DNA of 7,408 bases, taken from positions 1 to 7,408 of the forward strand of contig JBBRLG010000385.1 in NCBI GenBank assembly GCA_038231495.1, in the 5' to 3' direction. This DNA is from JBBRLG01 sp038231495 (GTDB lineage Bacteria > Planctomycetota > Planctomycetia > Gemmatales > Gemmataceae). Under the pieces are notes generated by a model. That model ran no database searches and was not told the DNA's origin. It was given only the letters and a program-made list of their open reading frames with translations. Positions 1 through 5,713 of the stretch are shown here, one piece after another (the first letter of the stretch is position 1; every line of letters begins with the position of its first letter). Both the position numbers and the translations under genes were made by a program.

Positions 1-2545
1 GCTTGCCGACGATGACCTCGATGATGCCTTCGTGCTGCCCCGGTTCGTACCGGTCGGGACGGTGGAGGAGGATAACGGTGTCCGCATCCTGCTCCAAGCT
101 GTTGTGAGCAAGCACGTCGGCCGCGACAAAGTTGTGCGGCCCGGGCACAGTCAAGTCGAAGACTTCATCCTCTCCATCCGGTGTTATGGATAGGATCCGA
201 TCCCAATACACATCGCTGGCGGCCAATGCCGCGAGGGTTTCTTCCCCGCCAACGGCACAGGCAACTCGTATCAACCGTTCTCTGCTGACATTTTGTTTGT
301 ACAGTCCCGTCCCCGCGAAAGCCGTGCCGAGACTGCGCTGTAGTTGTCGCATCGTAATGCTGTTGCGCTTCATGGCGGGAACAACATACAGCATCCACAT
401 ACTTCTCGGCACCACGTCCCGGTTGGTCTTAGCCGGGCGGCCGTGCAGCCATTGCCGACACTGTTCCAGGGCGGCAGACTTGTAAGCGCCCACCGTACCG
501 ATGGTGTCGGCGAAATTCACAAGGTCGGCGTGTCCCATCACCATGACATAAAACTGTACACGCCCCTTCTCTCCCTGGTCCCTGGACCGCAGGACGGCGT
601 TTATTCCTAATCGTAGAAGGAGCGACTGCACGTCTCGCGCCAGTACTTCGCTGCTGGAAGCATAATAAAAGGCAGGGTAGGGAGTGCTGCCCTGCGGCGG
701 CCGAATGCAGCCGTCGGTCACCCACAGGTGGCGCAAGAAGGTGGCAACGATTTCACGCGACTGCTGGAACACCGCGTCCGGCACCCGCTTTTCCCAGGAG
801 CGCAGGCCGAACACGCCGAGTCCGTCAAGCCAAGCCGCGACCGGATTGCGCCGCCCGTGCGTCAACCGCGCGGAGGCGGAAAGGTAAACTTGATACCAAC
901 TCCGTTCCGGGTTAACGCGCGGCTGCACTCCGGCGCCGAAAACGGCGCGTGCGAGATCAACCACGGTCTGGGCCAGGTCCGGCTCGCGTGTCGTATACTG
1001 AATAGTGTGTCGGGGTAGCGTGCAACCGTCGCCGATGAGGTGTCCGAGCAAAGCAACTTCCGCCGCCGTCAGGGTGGCGTCGGCGGGACAGGGGATGGTG
1101 CGCGGCACGGCAAGGCAATCGTCGGCCTTCAGTTCGTCGAGTCGCTGCCAGCCGTGCAACGTGCGGAACTTGTGATTCGCCGTCGCGCGAATCGTTCGCC
1201 CCAGGCGCGTCGTCAAGCGAAACACCGGTTTTCGCCCTGTGCCAAACGCGTGGCTAACCTCCGCCGGCTTTAACTTCATGCTCACTTCGTCAAGCGCCCA
1301 GACCGCAACGTTGGAGCGTCCGACGAGGTCTCGGATCGGCAGCCGCGCTCCGGTGTCGGCCAGTGTCACGAGGGTGTCACCCGCCAAACAGCCGCTTTCG
1401 CGCAAATCCGCCAAGCGCGGCCGGTGGTCTTGACGGTCTTCCGACGAGCGATTGACCTGGGCCAGCGCCACGACGGGAATGTTCAACTCACGCGCCAGGA
1501 ATTTGAGCCGCCGGCTGATCTGCGCCACCTGCTCCTGGCGCGGGTCACGGCGGTTGTCCGGCTCGATCAGTTGCAAGTAGTCGATAACGACAATCTTGAT
1601 GCCTTGCCGTAGTTTCAGCCGACGGGCGTTGGCCGCGATGCGCAGCATGTTCTGGGCCGGCGTGTCGTCGATGAACAGCTTGGCGTCTTTCAAGAGGCCG
1701 CCGGCTTCCATCAGCTTGTCGATGTCGTCGGAGTTGAGGCGGCCCTTGCGCAGCTTGTGACTGTCCACGCGCGCCTGGCAGACGAGCAGCCGTTCGGCCA
1801 ACTCGATGCGGGCCTGTTCGAGACTGACGAAGAACGCCGGCAGCCGCTCGTCCACGACGATATTACGGATAATGTTGAGTGCAAATGCCGTTTTTCCGAC
1901 TGACGGGCGTGCCGCGACGATGACCAGTTCGCTGTTGTGCAGGCCCGCCGTGATTTCGTCCAGGTCGAGATAGCCGGTCGGAATGCCGGTGTTCGTCGCC
2001 TCGCCGAGCGCCTGCTGGTCGATCCGCTGGAACGCATCCTGGATCGCTTCGGCCAGCGTGTACGTTTGGCCGATGATGCCGTTGGCGGCGATCTCGAAGA
2101 TTTTGCGCTCCGCGGACTGCATCATCTCGTCGGCGGGCTGCACCTGGTCGTAAGCGTCGCGCAGAATCTCAGTGCTCGTGTGGATCAGGCTGCGCACGAG
2201 GCTGCGGTCGCGGACAATCTTGGCGTAGTACTCGGCGTTGGCTGCGGTCGGGGAGGAGTCCCACAGTTCGACGAGGTAGGCGTAGCCGCCGATGTCTTCG
2301 ATCTGGCCGCGCTGGTTCAATTCCTCGGCCAGGACGACGTAATCGACGGGCTGGCCCTTGTCGTACAAGTGCGTCATCGCGGAATAGATTTTTTGGTGCG
2401 CGTCGGCGTAAAAGTGTTCGGCGCGGAGGATGAGAATAACATCGCCGATGATGCCGTTGTCGCGTAACATGCTGCCGAGGACGGACCGTTCCGCTTCGCG
2501 GTTTTGCGGCGGCAGGCGGTCGGGGCCTTCTTTCTCCGGCGGCAT
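1..2545 (-). CDS. dnaB: Replicative DNA helicase DnaB, intein-containing, 3' end cut by window edge
   Basis: DnaB is the hexameric RecA-fold helicase that unwinds DNA at the replication fork and works with DnaG primase. The frame is open from ATG 2545 to the window edge (848 codons). Residues 1-385 are the N-extein, 386-815 an intein, and 816-848 the start of the C-extein. The N-terminal primase-interacting domain spans about residues 12-112. The RecA-like domain follows, with Walker A ARPSVGKT (212-219, Lys218), SLEQ with the probable catalytic Glu243, Walker B IVVIDYLQL (318-326, Asp322) and the LAQVNR motif (361-366). The C-extein SLEQDADTVILLHRPDRYEP is typical of DnaB. The segment carrying the arginine finger lies beyond the edge. 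The start is fixed by AGGAGGT seven bases upstream. It is the last visible gene of the rplY operon, 111 bp after rplI. Identity is certain from the motifs; host splicing is inferred. Confidence 0.97.
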   Translation of the reverse strand, partial: MPPEKEGPDRLPPQNREAERSVLGSMLRDNGIIGDVILILRAEHFYADAHQKIYSAMTHLYDKGQPVDYVVLAEELNQRGQIEDIGGYAYLVELWDSSPTAANAEYYAKIVRDRSLVRSLIHTSTEILRDAYDQVQPADEMMQSAERKIFEIAANGIIGQTYTLAEAIQDAFQRIDQQALGEATNTGIPTGYLDLDEITAGLHNSELVIVAARPSVGKTAFALNIIRNIVVDERLPAFFVSLEQARIELAERLLVCQARVDSHKLRKGRLNSDDIDKLMEAGGLLKDAKLFIDDTPAQNMLRIAANARRLKLRQGIKIVVIDYLQLIEPDNRRDPRQEQVAQISRRLKFLARELNIPVVALAQVNRSSEDRQDHRPRLADLRESGCLAGDTLVTLADTGARLPIRDLVGRSNVAVWALDEVSMKLKPAEVSHAFGTGRKPVFRLTTRLGRTIRATANHKFRTLHGWQRLDELKADDCLAVPRTIPCPADATLTAAEVALLGHLIGDGCTLPRHTIQYTTREPDLAQTVVDLARAVFGAGVQPRVNPERSWYQVYLSASARLTHGRRNPVAAWLDGLGVFGLRSWEKRVPDAVFQQSREIVATFLRHLWVTDGCIRPPQGSTPYPAFYYASSSEVLARDVQSLLLRLGINAVLRSRDQGEKGRVQFYVMVMGHADLVNFADTIGTVGAYKSAALEQCRQWLHGRPAKTNRDVVPRSMWMLYVVPAMKRNSITMRQLQRSLGTAFAGTGLYKQNVSRERLIRVACAVGGEETLAALAASDVYWDRILSITPDGEDEVFDLTVPGPHNFVAADVLAHNSLEQDADTVILLHRPDRYEPGQHEGIIEVIVGK
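209..418 (-). other. Helical, possibly DNA-binding segment between the endonuclease and C-terminal splicing blocks
   Basis: Intein residues 325-394, from DVVPRS to SDVYWDRI, lie after the second endonuclease motif and before block F. The stretch contains SITMRQLQRSLG followed by NVSRERLIRVACAV, a helix-turn-helix-like pattern of amphipathic helices rich in Arg. Similar tails (a VP, then ...SRERL..., then SDVYWD) occur in other full-length DnaB inteins as I remember them. A role in target-DNA recognition is inferred. No structure prediction was run. Confidence 0.5.
479..1054 (-). other. LAGLIDADG (DOD) homing endonuclease domain within the DnaB intein
   Basis: This is intein residues 113-304. 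The first dodecapeptide motif is LLGHLIGDGC (114-123) with acidic Asp121, and the second is FLRHLWVTDGC (218-228) with Asp226. These two acidic residues normally bind the metal ions that cleave an intein-less allele. KRVP (201-204) and FADTIGTVGAYK (293-304) fit the block D and block H positions of DOD inteins. Both motifs are intact and about 105 residues apart, a normal spacing for a monomeric two-motif enzyme. Catalytic activity is inferred from residue conservation only. The presumed target is the joined dnaB site encoding LRESG-SLEQDAD. Confidence 0.9.
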
Positions 2546-2551
2546 GGCTCC

Positions 2552-2558
2552 ACCTCCT
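2552..2558 (-). promoter_or_regulatory. Ribosome binding site of dnaB
   Basis: The minus strand reads AGGAGGT, then seven bases (GGAGCCA or equivalent spacing), then ATG at 2545. This is a near-perfect Shine-Dalgarno match. It settles the dnaB start in a region where several longer out-of-frame ORFs are open. It lies only 14 bases beyond the end of the heptamer repeat array, so structure in the array could affect access to it. Confidence 0.85.
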
Positions 2559-2571
2559 GTGGTGCTGCGCA

Positions 2572-2650
2572 GTCCGTTGTCCGTTGTCCGTTGTCCGTTG
2601 TCCGTCGTCCAGCTGTATTTGCAACGGACAACGGACGACGGACGACGGAC
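2572..2650. repeat. Heptanucleotide tandem repeat forming a large inverted repeat between rplI and dnaB
   Basis: On the plus strand there are four perfect GTCCGTT units (2572-2599), one GTCCGTC variant (2600-2606) and a partial unit. A 12-base spacer follows, then AACGGAC twice (2623-2636) and GACGGAC twice (2637-2650). The two halves are inverted copies and can pair over 28 bases. In the minus-strand transcript two C-A mismatches fall in the outer units and the inner 14 pairs are perfect. In the plus-strand RNA the same positions are G-U wobbles. The array fills most of the 111-bp rplI-dnaB spacer and starts 6 bp after the rplI stop. No U-tract follows, so it is not a classical terminator. 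It could attenuate dnaB expression or simply be a slippage-prone repeat. Confidence 0.9.
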
Positions 2651-2656
2651 CAATTG

Positions 2657-3169
2657 CTACTTCTTCTCTTGCGCCTTGATGACCGCGACCTTCACTTCGG
2701 TCTCGATTTCGTGGCCGAGGTTCAGCTTGATGGCGTACACGCCCGTTTCCTTGATCGGGCCTTCGAGCTTGACCATTTCCGGGTCGATCGGCATGCCCTT
2801 GGCGACCAGGCCGCGAGCGATCTCCGGCACGCCGACCGAGCCGTACAGGTGGCCCTCGTCGTTGGCATTGGCCTCGATCGTGATGCCGGCCATGTTCGCC
2901 AGCTGGGCCGACAGCGCCTTGAGGTCGGCGACGCGGGCGTCTACGGCCTGGCGGACCCGGATTTTGAACCGATCCAACAGCCGGAGGTTGTGGGCCGTCG
3001 GCACGGTCGCCATGCCGCGCGGCACCAGGTAGTTGCGGCCGTAGCCGGCCTTGACCTCGACCACGTCGCCCTGTTGGCCGAGGTTGGCGACGTTCTCGGT
3101 CAGCACCAGCTGCATGCCGCCGTGCTTGCCCTTGAGGATCTGGTTGCGCTGCTTTCGCTTCATGGTCAT
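2657..3169 (-). CDS. rplI: 50S ribosomal protein bL9
   Basis: bL9 is a two-domain protein of the large ribosomal subunit that binds 23S rRNA near the L1 stalk. The product is 170 residues. The family signature is complete: GQQGDVVEVKAGYGRNYL with Gly31, Gly34, Val39, Gly42, Asn46 and Gly52. A connecting helix covers about residues 60-85, and the C-terminal domain (about 88-165) includes DEGHLYGSV. The conserved family start corresponds to Met19 (MQLVL), so the protein carries a basic 18-residue extension starting MTMKRKQRNQ. ATG 3169 is used here because AGG lies six bases upstream; Met3 (3163) is equally possible and Met19 less so. It lies 37 bp after ssb and is co-transcribed with it. Identity is certain; the exact start is not. 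Confidence 0.97.
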   Translation of the reverse strand: MTMKRKQRNQILKGKHGGMQLVLTENVANLGQQGDVVEVKAGYGRNYLVPRGMATVPTAHNLRLLDRFKIRVRQAVDARVADLKALSAQLANMAGITIEANANDEGHLYGSVGVPEIARGLVAKGMPIDPEMVKLEGPIKETGVYAIKLNLGHEIETEVKVAVIKAQEKK

Positions 3170-3206
3170 GGTTGGCCTACTGTACTAGCGGTTCGGCCCG
3201 TTCGCG

Positions 3207-3740
3207 TCAGAACGGGATGTCGTCTTCGGGAGTCTTGCCGCCGCGGGACGGCTCGTCGTGTTCGGGTTCGTCCTCGTAAGTCGGCTCCGCCGCCGGGCGT
3301 CGGGCGGGCGGTGGCGGGGCGGCGGCGTTCATGCCACGGGCCGGGCGGGCGGGCGCGCCGCCTTCACTGTTGCTGTTGCCGCCGTCCGCACGCGGTTCGA
3401 GGAACTGCACGTCGTTCAACAACAGCTTCATCTTGGAACGCTTTTCGCCGGTGGTCTTGTCGTCCCACTTGTCGAGAACCAGGCTGCCTTCGATGTACGC
3501 CTGGTGTCCCTTGTGCAAATACTGTTCGACCAGGTCTGCTAACTTGCGGCCCGGCTCGCGGTTGAACGCGTCCACGTCGATGAAGACCGGATCGTCTTCA
3601 TACTGGCCGGTTTGTTGATTCTTCTTCCGGTTGTTGACGGCGAAGCCGAACTTCGCGACTTTGCCGCCGTTCGAGAACGTCCGCACTTCCGGGTCGCGTG
3701 TCAAGCGCCCGATCAGCATTACTTTGTTGAGGTTCGCCAC
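3207..3740 (-). CDS. ssb: Single-stranded DNA-binding protein
   Basis: SSB coats single-stranded DNA during replication, repair and recombination, and recruits partner proteins through its acidic tip. The product is 177 residues, a usual length. The OB-fold covers residues 1-117, starting MANLNKVMLIGRLTRDPEVR with the expected FAVNNR strand and conserved aromatics Phe53, Phe59 and Trp92. A low-complexity linker (118-168) is rich in Gly, Pro and Ala, then acidic. The protein ends in EDDIPF, the canonical partner-binding tail. Translation starts at GTG 3740, with AGGAG (3753-3749) eight bases upstream; the family N-terminus MANLNKV supports this start. It lies between rpsF and rplI, a common position, but no rpsR follows it here. 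A REP-like palindrome separates it from rpsF. Confidence 0.97.
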   Translation of the reverse strand: MANLNKVMLIGRLTRDPEVRTFSNGGKVAKFGFAVNNRKKNQQTGQYEDDPVFIDVDAFNREPGRKLADLVEQYLHKGHQAYIEGSLVLDKWDDKTTGEKRSKMKLLLNDVQFLEPRADGGNSNSEGGAPARPARGMNAAAPPPPARRPAAEPTYEDEPEHDEPSRGGKTPEDDIPF

Positions 3741-3748
3741 GGGAACAT

Positions 3749-3753
3749 CTCCT
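3749..3753 (-). promoter_or_regulatory. Ribosome binding site of ssb (GTG start)
   Basis: AGGAG on the minus strand lies eight bases before the GTG at 3740. It supports the non-ATG start that gives the conserved MANLNKV N-terminus. Confidence 0.75.
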
Positions 3754-3826
3754 GCGCAAGTAAGAGTCAGCCACCGGACTGCACTCTAACCTCTGTCCCT
3801 CAAGCGATGCAAGCTTGGTAGCGAGA

Positions 3827-3879
3827 TTTGCCGCTTGCGGCGTTGCATTTTTCGGCCCTGCAAAGCCGCAAGCGGCAAA
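3827..3879. repeat. REP-like palindrome in the rpsF-ssb spacer
   Basis: Two 15-base arms are perfect inverted copies: TTTGCCGCTTGCGGC (3827-3841) and GCCGCAAGCGGCAAA (3865-3879). After one mismatch the pairing continues for five more bases around an 11-base loop. Each arm is also nearly self-complementary (GCCG-CTTG-CGGC and GCCG-CAAG-CGGC), so the element can fold as one long hairpin or two small ones. It starts seven bases after the rpsF stop. There is no U-tract on the minus-strand 3' side, so intrinsic termination is doubtful. It could protect the upstream mRNA from 3' decay or be a dispersed REP/BIME-type repeat. Genome copy number cannot be seen here. Confidence 0.85.
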
Positions 3880-3886
3880 GACCCTG

Positions 3887-4345
3887 CTAATCCCGCCCTT
3901 CGTCGCGCCGGCGGCCGCCCCGGTCGCCGCCCCGACGGCCGCGGTCCATGTCGCCGCCGCCCATCATGTCGTCTTCCGGCGGCGGCTCGTTGACCGTTTG
4001 CAGCGCGACCGCGTGCTCGTCGCGCGCCATCGTCAGCATCGCCTCGACGTGCTTGGGATCGACGTGCAACACCAGCGACCGCAGCACCGTTTCGTTCAGC
4101 GCCACGTCGTGTTCGATCTTGGCAACGTTCGTGCCCTCGGTGCGGAAGAAGGTCAGGTAATACAGACCCTTCTTGTGGCCCTTGATCGGGTAGGCCAGCC
4201 GACGGTCGTCCCAGGGACGGCTGGCGAGCATCTCGGCATGGTTGCGCTCCAGCAGGTCTTGCAGCTGCTTCGCGGCCGCGCCCGTGTCGCCGGCTACCTT
4301 GTTAGTGTCCAGCAGGAACATGCACTCGTAAACGTTGGCTGCCAT
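3887..4345 (-). CDS. rpsF: 30S ribosomal protein bS6
   Basis: bS6 binds the central domain of 16S rRNA as a heterodimer with bS18. From ATG 4345 the product is 152 residues. The ferredoxin-like domain (about 4-105) starts NVYECMFLLDTN, with WDDRRLAYPIKGHKKGLYYL (45-64) and LRSLVLHVD (88-96), all typical of the family. The tail after residue 118 is unusual: an acidic, Pro-rich patch followed by a Gly-Arg-Asp-rich segment with RGG-like repeats to the end. An in-frame GTG at 4357 would add MSHR, but it has no good ribosome site, while GTGAG lies about seven bases before ATG 4345. The gene follows pth by 73 bp, a spacer holding a stem-loop. No bS18 gene is adjacent. Identity is certain and the start probable. 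Confidence 0.96.
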   Translation of the reverse strand: MAANVYECMFLLDTNKVAGDTGAAAKQLQDLLERNHAEMLASRPWDDRRLAYPIKGHKKGLYYLTFFRTEGTNVAKIEHDVALNETVLRSLVLHVDPKHVEAMLTMARDEHAVALQTVNEPPPEDDMMGGGDMDRGRRGGDRGGRRRDEGRD

Positions 4346-4388
4346 TCGGTGACTCACTCGCTCAAACGGATGGTGGTGTTATCCCTGA

Positions 4389-4412
4389 GGGGCACGATTC
4401 CGATCCTGCCCC
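4389..4412 (-). promoter_or_regulatory. Stem-loop in the rpsF leader, possible regulatory RNA
   Basis: In the minus-strand transcript GGGGCA pairs with TGCCCC. One G-G mismatch follows, then GAT pairs with ATC around a four-base CGGA loop. The hairpin lies six bases after the pth stop and about 43 bases before the rpsF ATG. Many bacteria carry an S6:S18-binding autoregulatory structure in the rpsF leader, so this is a candidate by position. I did not match its defining CCG bulge, so the assignment is weak. It is also short for a terminator and lacks a U-tract. Confidence 0.35.
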
Positions 4413-4418
4413 ACGCCG

Positions 4419-4994
4419 TCAGTCCGGGTCTTTGGCCGTTCCGACATTGTATTGATTCATGCACGCCCCGACGCCCCGCAGCGCCCAGACGACGACGGCC
4501 TGGGCCGCCTTCAATTCCGCGTCCCGAATTAGGTCGCGCTCGCCGGCGCGAAACCGGCCCAACACGTGATCGACGGCCCCTTCCTTCGGGGCATCGACGC
4601 CGATCCGCAGCCGGGCGTACTCGACGCTACCCAGGTGTTCCTGGATGTTGCGGAGGCCGTTGTGCCCGCCGTGCGTCCCCTTGGCCCGGACCCGCAGCTT
4701 GCCCAACGGCAAGTTGATGTCGTCGCAGACCACCAGCAGGTCGGTCAACGGCAGCTGGTAAAAGTCCAGGAGCTGTCGGACGGGCCGCCCGCTCAGGTTC
4801 ATGAACGTTTCCGGCTTGACGAGGAGGATTTTCTCGGCGTCCTCGATCAATTCGGCGACCTGCGACTGGTAGCGGCTCTGGAAGCGCCCGCAGCGCGGCC
4901 CGGCCGCCAACAAGTCGATCACGTCGAAGCCGACGTTGTGCCGCGTCCCCTCGTAGTTCCTGCCCGGATTACCCAGCCCGACGACGACTTTCAT
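4419..4994 (-). CDS. pth: Peptidyl-tRNA hydrolase
   Basis: Pth releases tRNA from peptidyl-tRNAs that fall off the ribosome by cleaving the ester bond, and is usually essential. The product is 191 residues, close to the 194 of the E. coli enzyme. It starts MKVVVGLGNPGRNYEGTRHN, placing Asn9 and the catalytic His19 as in the family. Further conserved sites are KPETFMNLSG (60-69, Met65 and Asn66), Asp92 in DDINLPLG, and the THGGHNGLRNI signature (107-117, Asn112). ATG 4994 is chosen because it gives the exact family N-terminus and begins five bases after the rplY stop codon. A longer in-frame ORF reaching 5246 only reads through rplY in another frame. The close spacing suggests translational coupling to rplY, a frequent bacterial pair. 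Confidence 0.98.
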   Translation of the reverse strand: MKVVVGLGNPGRNYEGTRHNVGFDVIDLLAAGPRCGRFQSRYQSQVAELIEDAEKILLVKPETFMNLSGRPVRQLLDFYQLPLTDLLVVCDDINLPLGKLRVRAKGTHGGHNGLRNIQEHLGSVEYARLRIGVDAPKEGAVDHVLGRFRAGERDLIRDAELKAAQAVVVWALRGVGACMNQYNVGTAKDPD

Positions 4995-4999
4995 CCGAC

Positions 5000-5638
5000 T
5001 TACTCGGCCGCCGCTTCTTCGTCCCCGGCCTTGCGCCCGATGATTTCGGGTTCGGCCTGGTCGATCGGTGCCGCGCCGGCTTCGGTTTCGGACTGCGGCA
5101 CGGTCAGGTGGACGACGACGGCGTCGGCGTCGTCGAGCGCCTTGACGTCCGCCGGCAATTGCAGGTCGCGGACGTGGATGGCGGTACCTATTTGCAGGGC
5201 CGCGATGTTGACGCGGATCGACTCCGGCACCGCGACGGCCAGGCATTCGACGTGCAAACTGTGGAGCGGTTGATCGAGGACGCCGCCGGCCGCGACGCCG
5301 GGGGCGATGCCGCGCAGCTCGATCGGGACGTGGATTTCAATGCGCTCGTCGAGCGCGACGCGCTTGAGATCGACGTGCAGCACGTCCTTGCCGAGGTGGT
5401 CCCACTGCACCTCGCGGATTTGGGCCTTCTGCACGCCGCCGTCCATCTTGAGATCGACGATCTGGGCCTTGTGGCGCAGGATCGCTTGGACTTCGTCGCC
5501 GGACAGCGACACCGAGATGGTTTGTTCCTTGTGGCCGTAGATCACGGCAGGAATGCGCCCGGCCTTGCGCAGCTTGCCGGCGCTGCGGCTGCCCCGTCCG
5601 TCACGCTTTTCGACCGTCAGTACCTCGGCGTCTGCCAT
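5000..5638 (-). CDS. rplY: 50S ribosomal protein bL25, CTC/TL5 type
   Basis: bL25 binds 5S rRNA in the large subunit. At 212 residues from ATG 5638, this is the long two-domain form (CTC/TL5) rather than the short E. coli form. The 5S-binding domain covers residues 5-92, with GRGSRSAGKLRKAGRIPAV (14-32) and VIYGHKE typical of the family. The TL5 beta domain covers about 98-181, with RIEIHVPIELRG (99-110). The C-terminus is an acidic Ala/Glu-rich tail ending DEEAAAE. An in-frame TTG at 5674 would add 12 hydrophobic residues, but the family N-terminus and the promoter geometry favour MADAEVL, with GAG seven bases upstream. It is the first gene of the operon, downstream of a sigma70-like promoter, and nearly abuts pth. 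Confidence 0.96.
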   Translation of the reverse strand: MADAEVLTVEKRDGRGSRSAGKLRKAGRIPAVIYGHKEQTISVSLSGDEVQAILRHKAQIVDLKMDGGVQKAQIREVQWDHLGKDVLHVDLKRVALDERIEIHVPIELRGIAPGVAAGGVLDQPLHSLHVECLAVAVPESIRVNIAALQIGTAIHVRDLQLPADVKALDDADAVVVHLTVPQSETEAGAAPIDQAEPEIIGRKAGDEEAAAE

Positions 5639-5713
5639 GTTCGTTCTCGGTGCCAAAACAAAAAGGAACACCAAAGCCGCGGCCGGTGTCCCGGTTCGTA
5701 ACGGAAAGGTGGT

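Larger units (their letters stand above)
101..1390 (-). mobile_element. Full-length DnaB intein with LAGLIDADG homing endonuclease
   Basis: This is an in-frame 430-residue protein-splicing element inside dnaB, between RESG and SLEQDAD. The N-terminal splicing block starts CLAGDTLVTLADTG with Cys1. The TxxH motif is T70-A-N-H73. The C-terminal blocks are VFDLTVPGPHNFVAADVLAHN (410-430 region) with His419, penultimate His429 and terminal Asn430, followed by Ser+1 of the extein. These are the canonical class 1 splicing residues, and none is missing. Between them lies a two-motif endonuclease. The site matches that of the Synechocystis DnaB intein, whose junctions from memory are ESG and SIEQD. 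The intein carries about twelve rare codons (ATA, TTA, CTA, AGA, AGG), against about two in the 385-codon N-extein, which suggests separate ancestry. No stop or frameshift is present. N-extein positions -1 to -3 are Gly, Ser and Glu, so there is no -3 Cys disulfide trap of the kind described for some inteins. Confidence 0.97.

Noticed and set aside
862..1056. Short minus-strand frame inside the intein that could suggest a frameshift
   Set aside because: Codon-by-codon reading shows the intein frame is continuous from Cys1 to Asn430. This frame is another reading of the same DNA.
1937..2467. Plus-strand open frame and two minus-strand frames (2169-2624, 2374-2631) near the start of dnaB
   Set aside because: All are out of frame with the DnaB motifs. 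The frame from ATG 2545 gives a continuous helicase with Walker A and B.
2504..3565. A 353-codon plus-strand open frame antisense to rplI and ssb
   Set aside because: It runs antisense across two certain genes, begins inside dnaB, crosses the heptamer repeat and has low-complexity Arg/Ala-rich content, as expected from GC-rich third positions.
3742..3826. Possible internal promoter for ssb (TTGCAT followed by TTAGAG)
   Set aside because: The -10 candidate matches only about two of six consensus positions, so it is not supported.
3815..4717. A 300-codon plus-strand open frame antisense to rpsF and pth
   Set aside because: It is a shadow of two clear genes, reads through the palindrome, and has no recognisable domain or ribosome site.
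4995..5246. In-frame upstream extension of pth to 275 residues
   Set aside because: The extra 84 residues read rplY in another frame, are Arg-rich and have no family match; MKVVVGLGNPG is the family start.
5639..5674. TTG start that lengthens bL25 by 12 residues
   Set aside because: The added stretch MVFLFVLAPRTN is not part of the bL25 family, and TTG has no good ribosome site.
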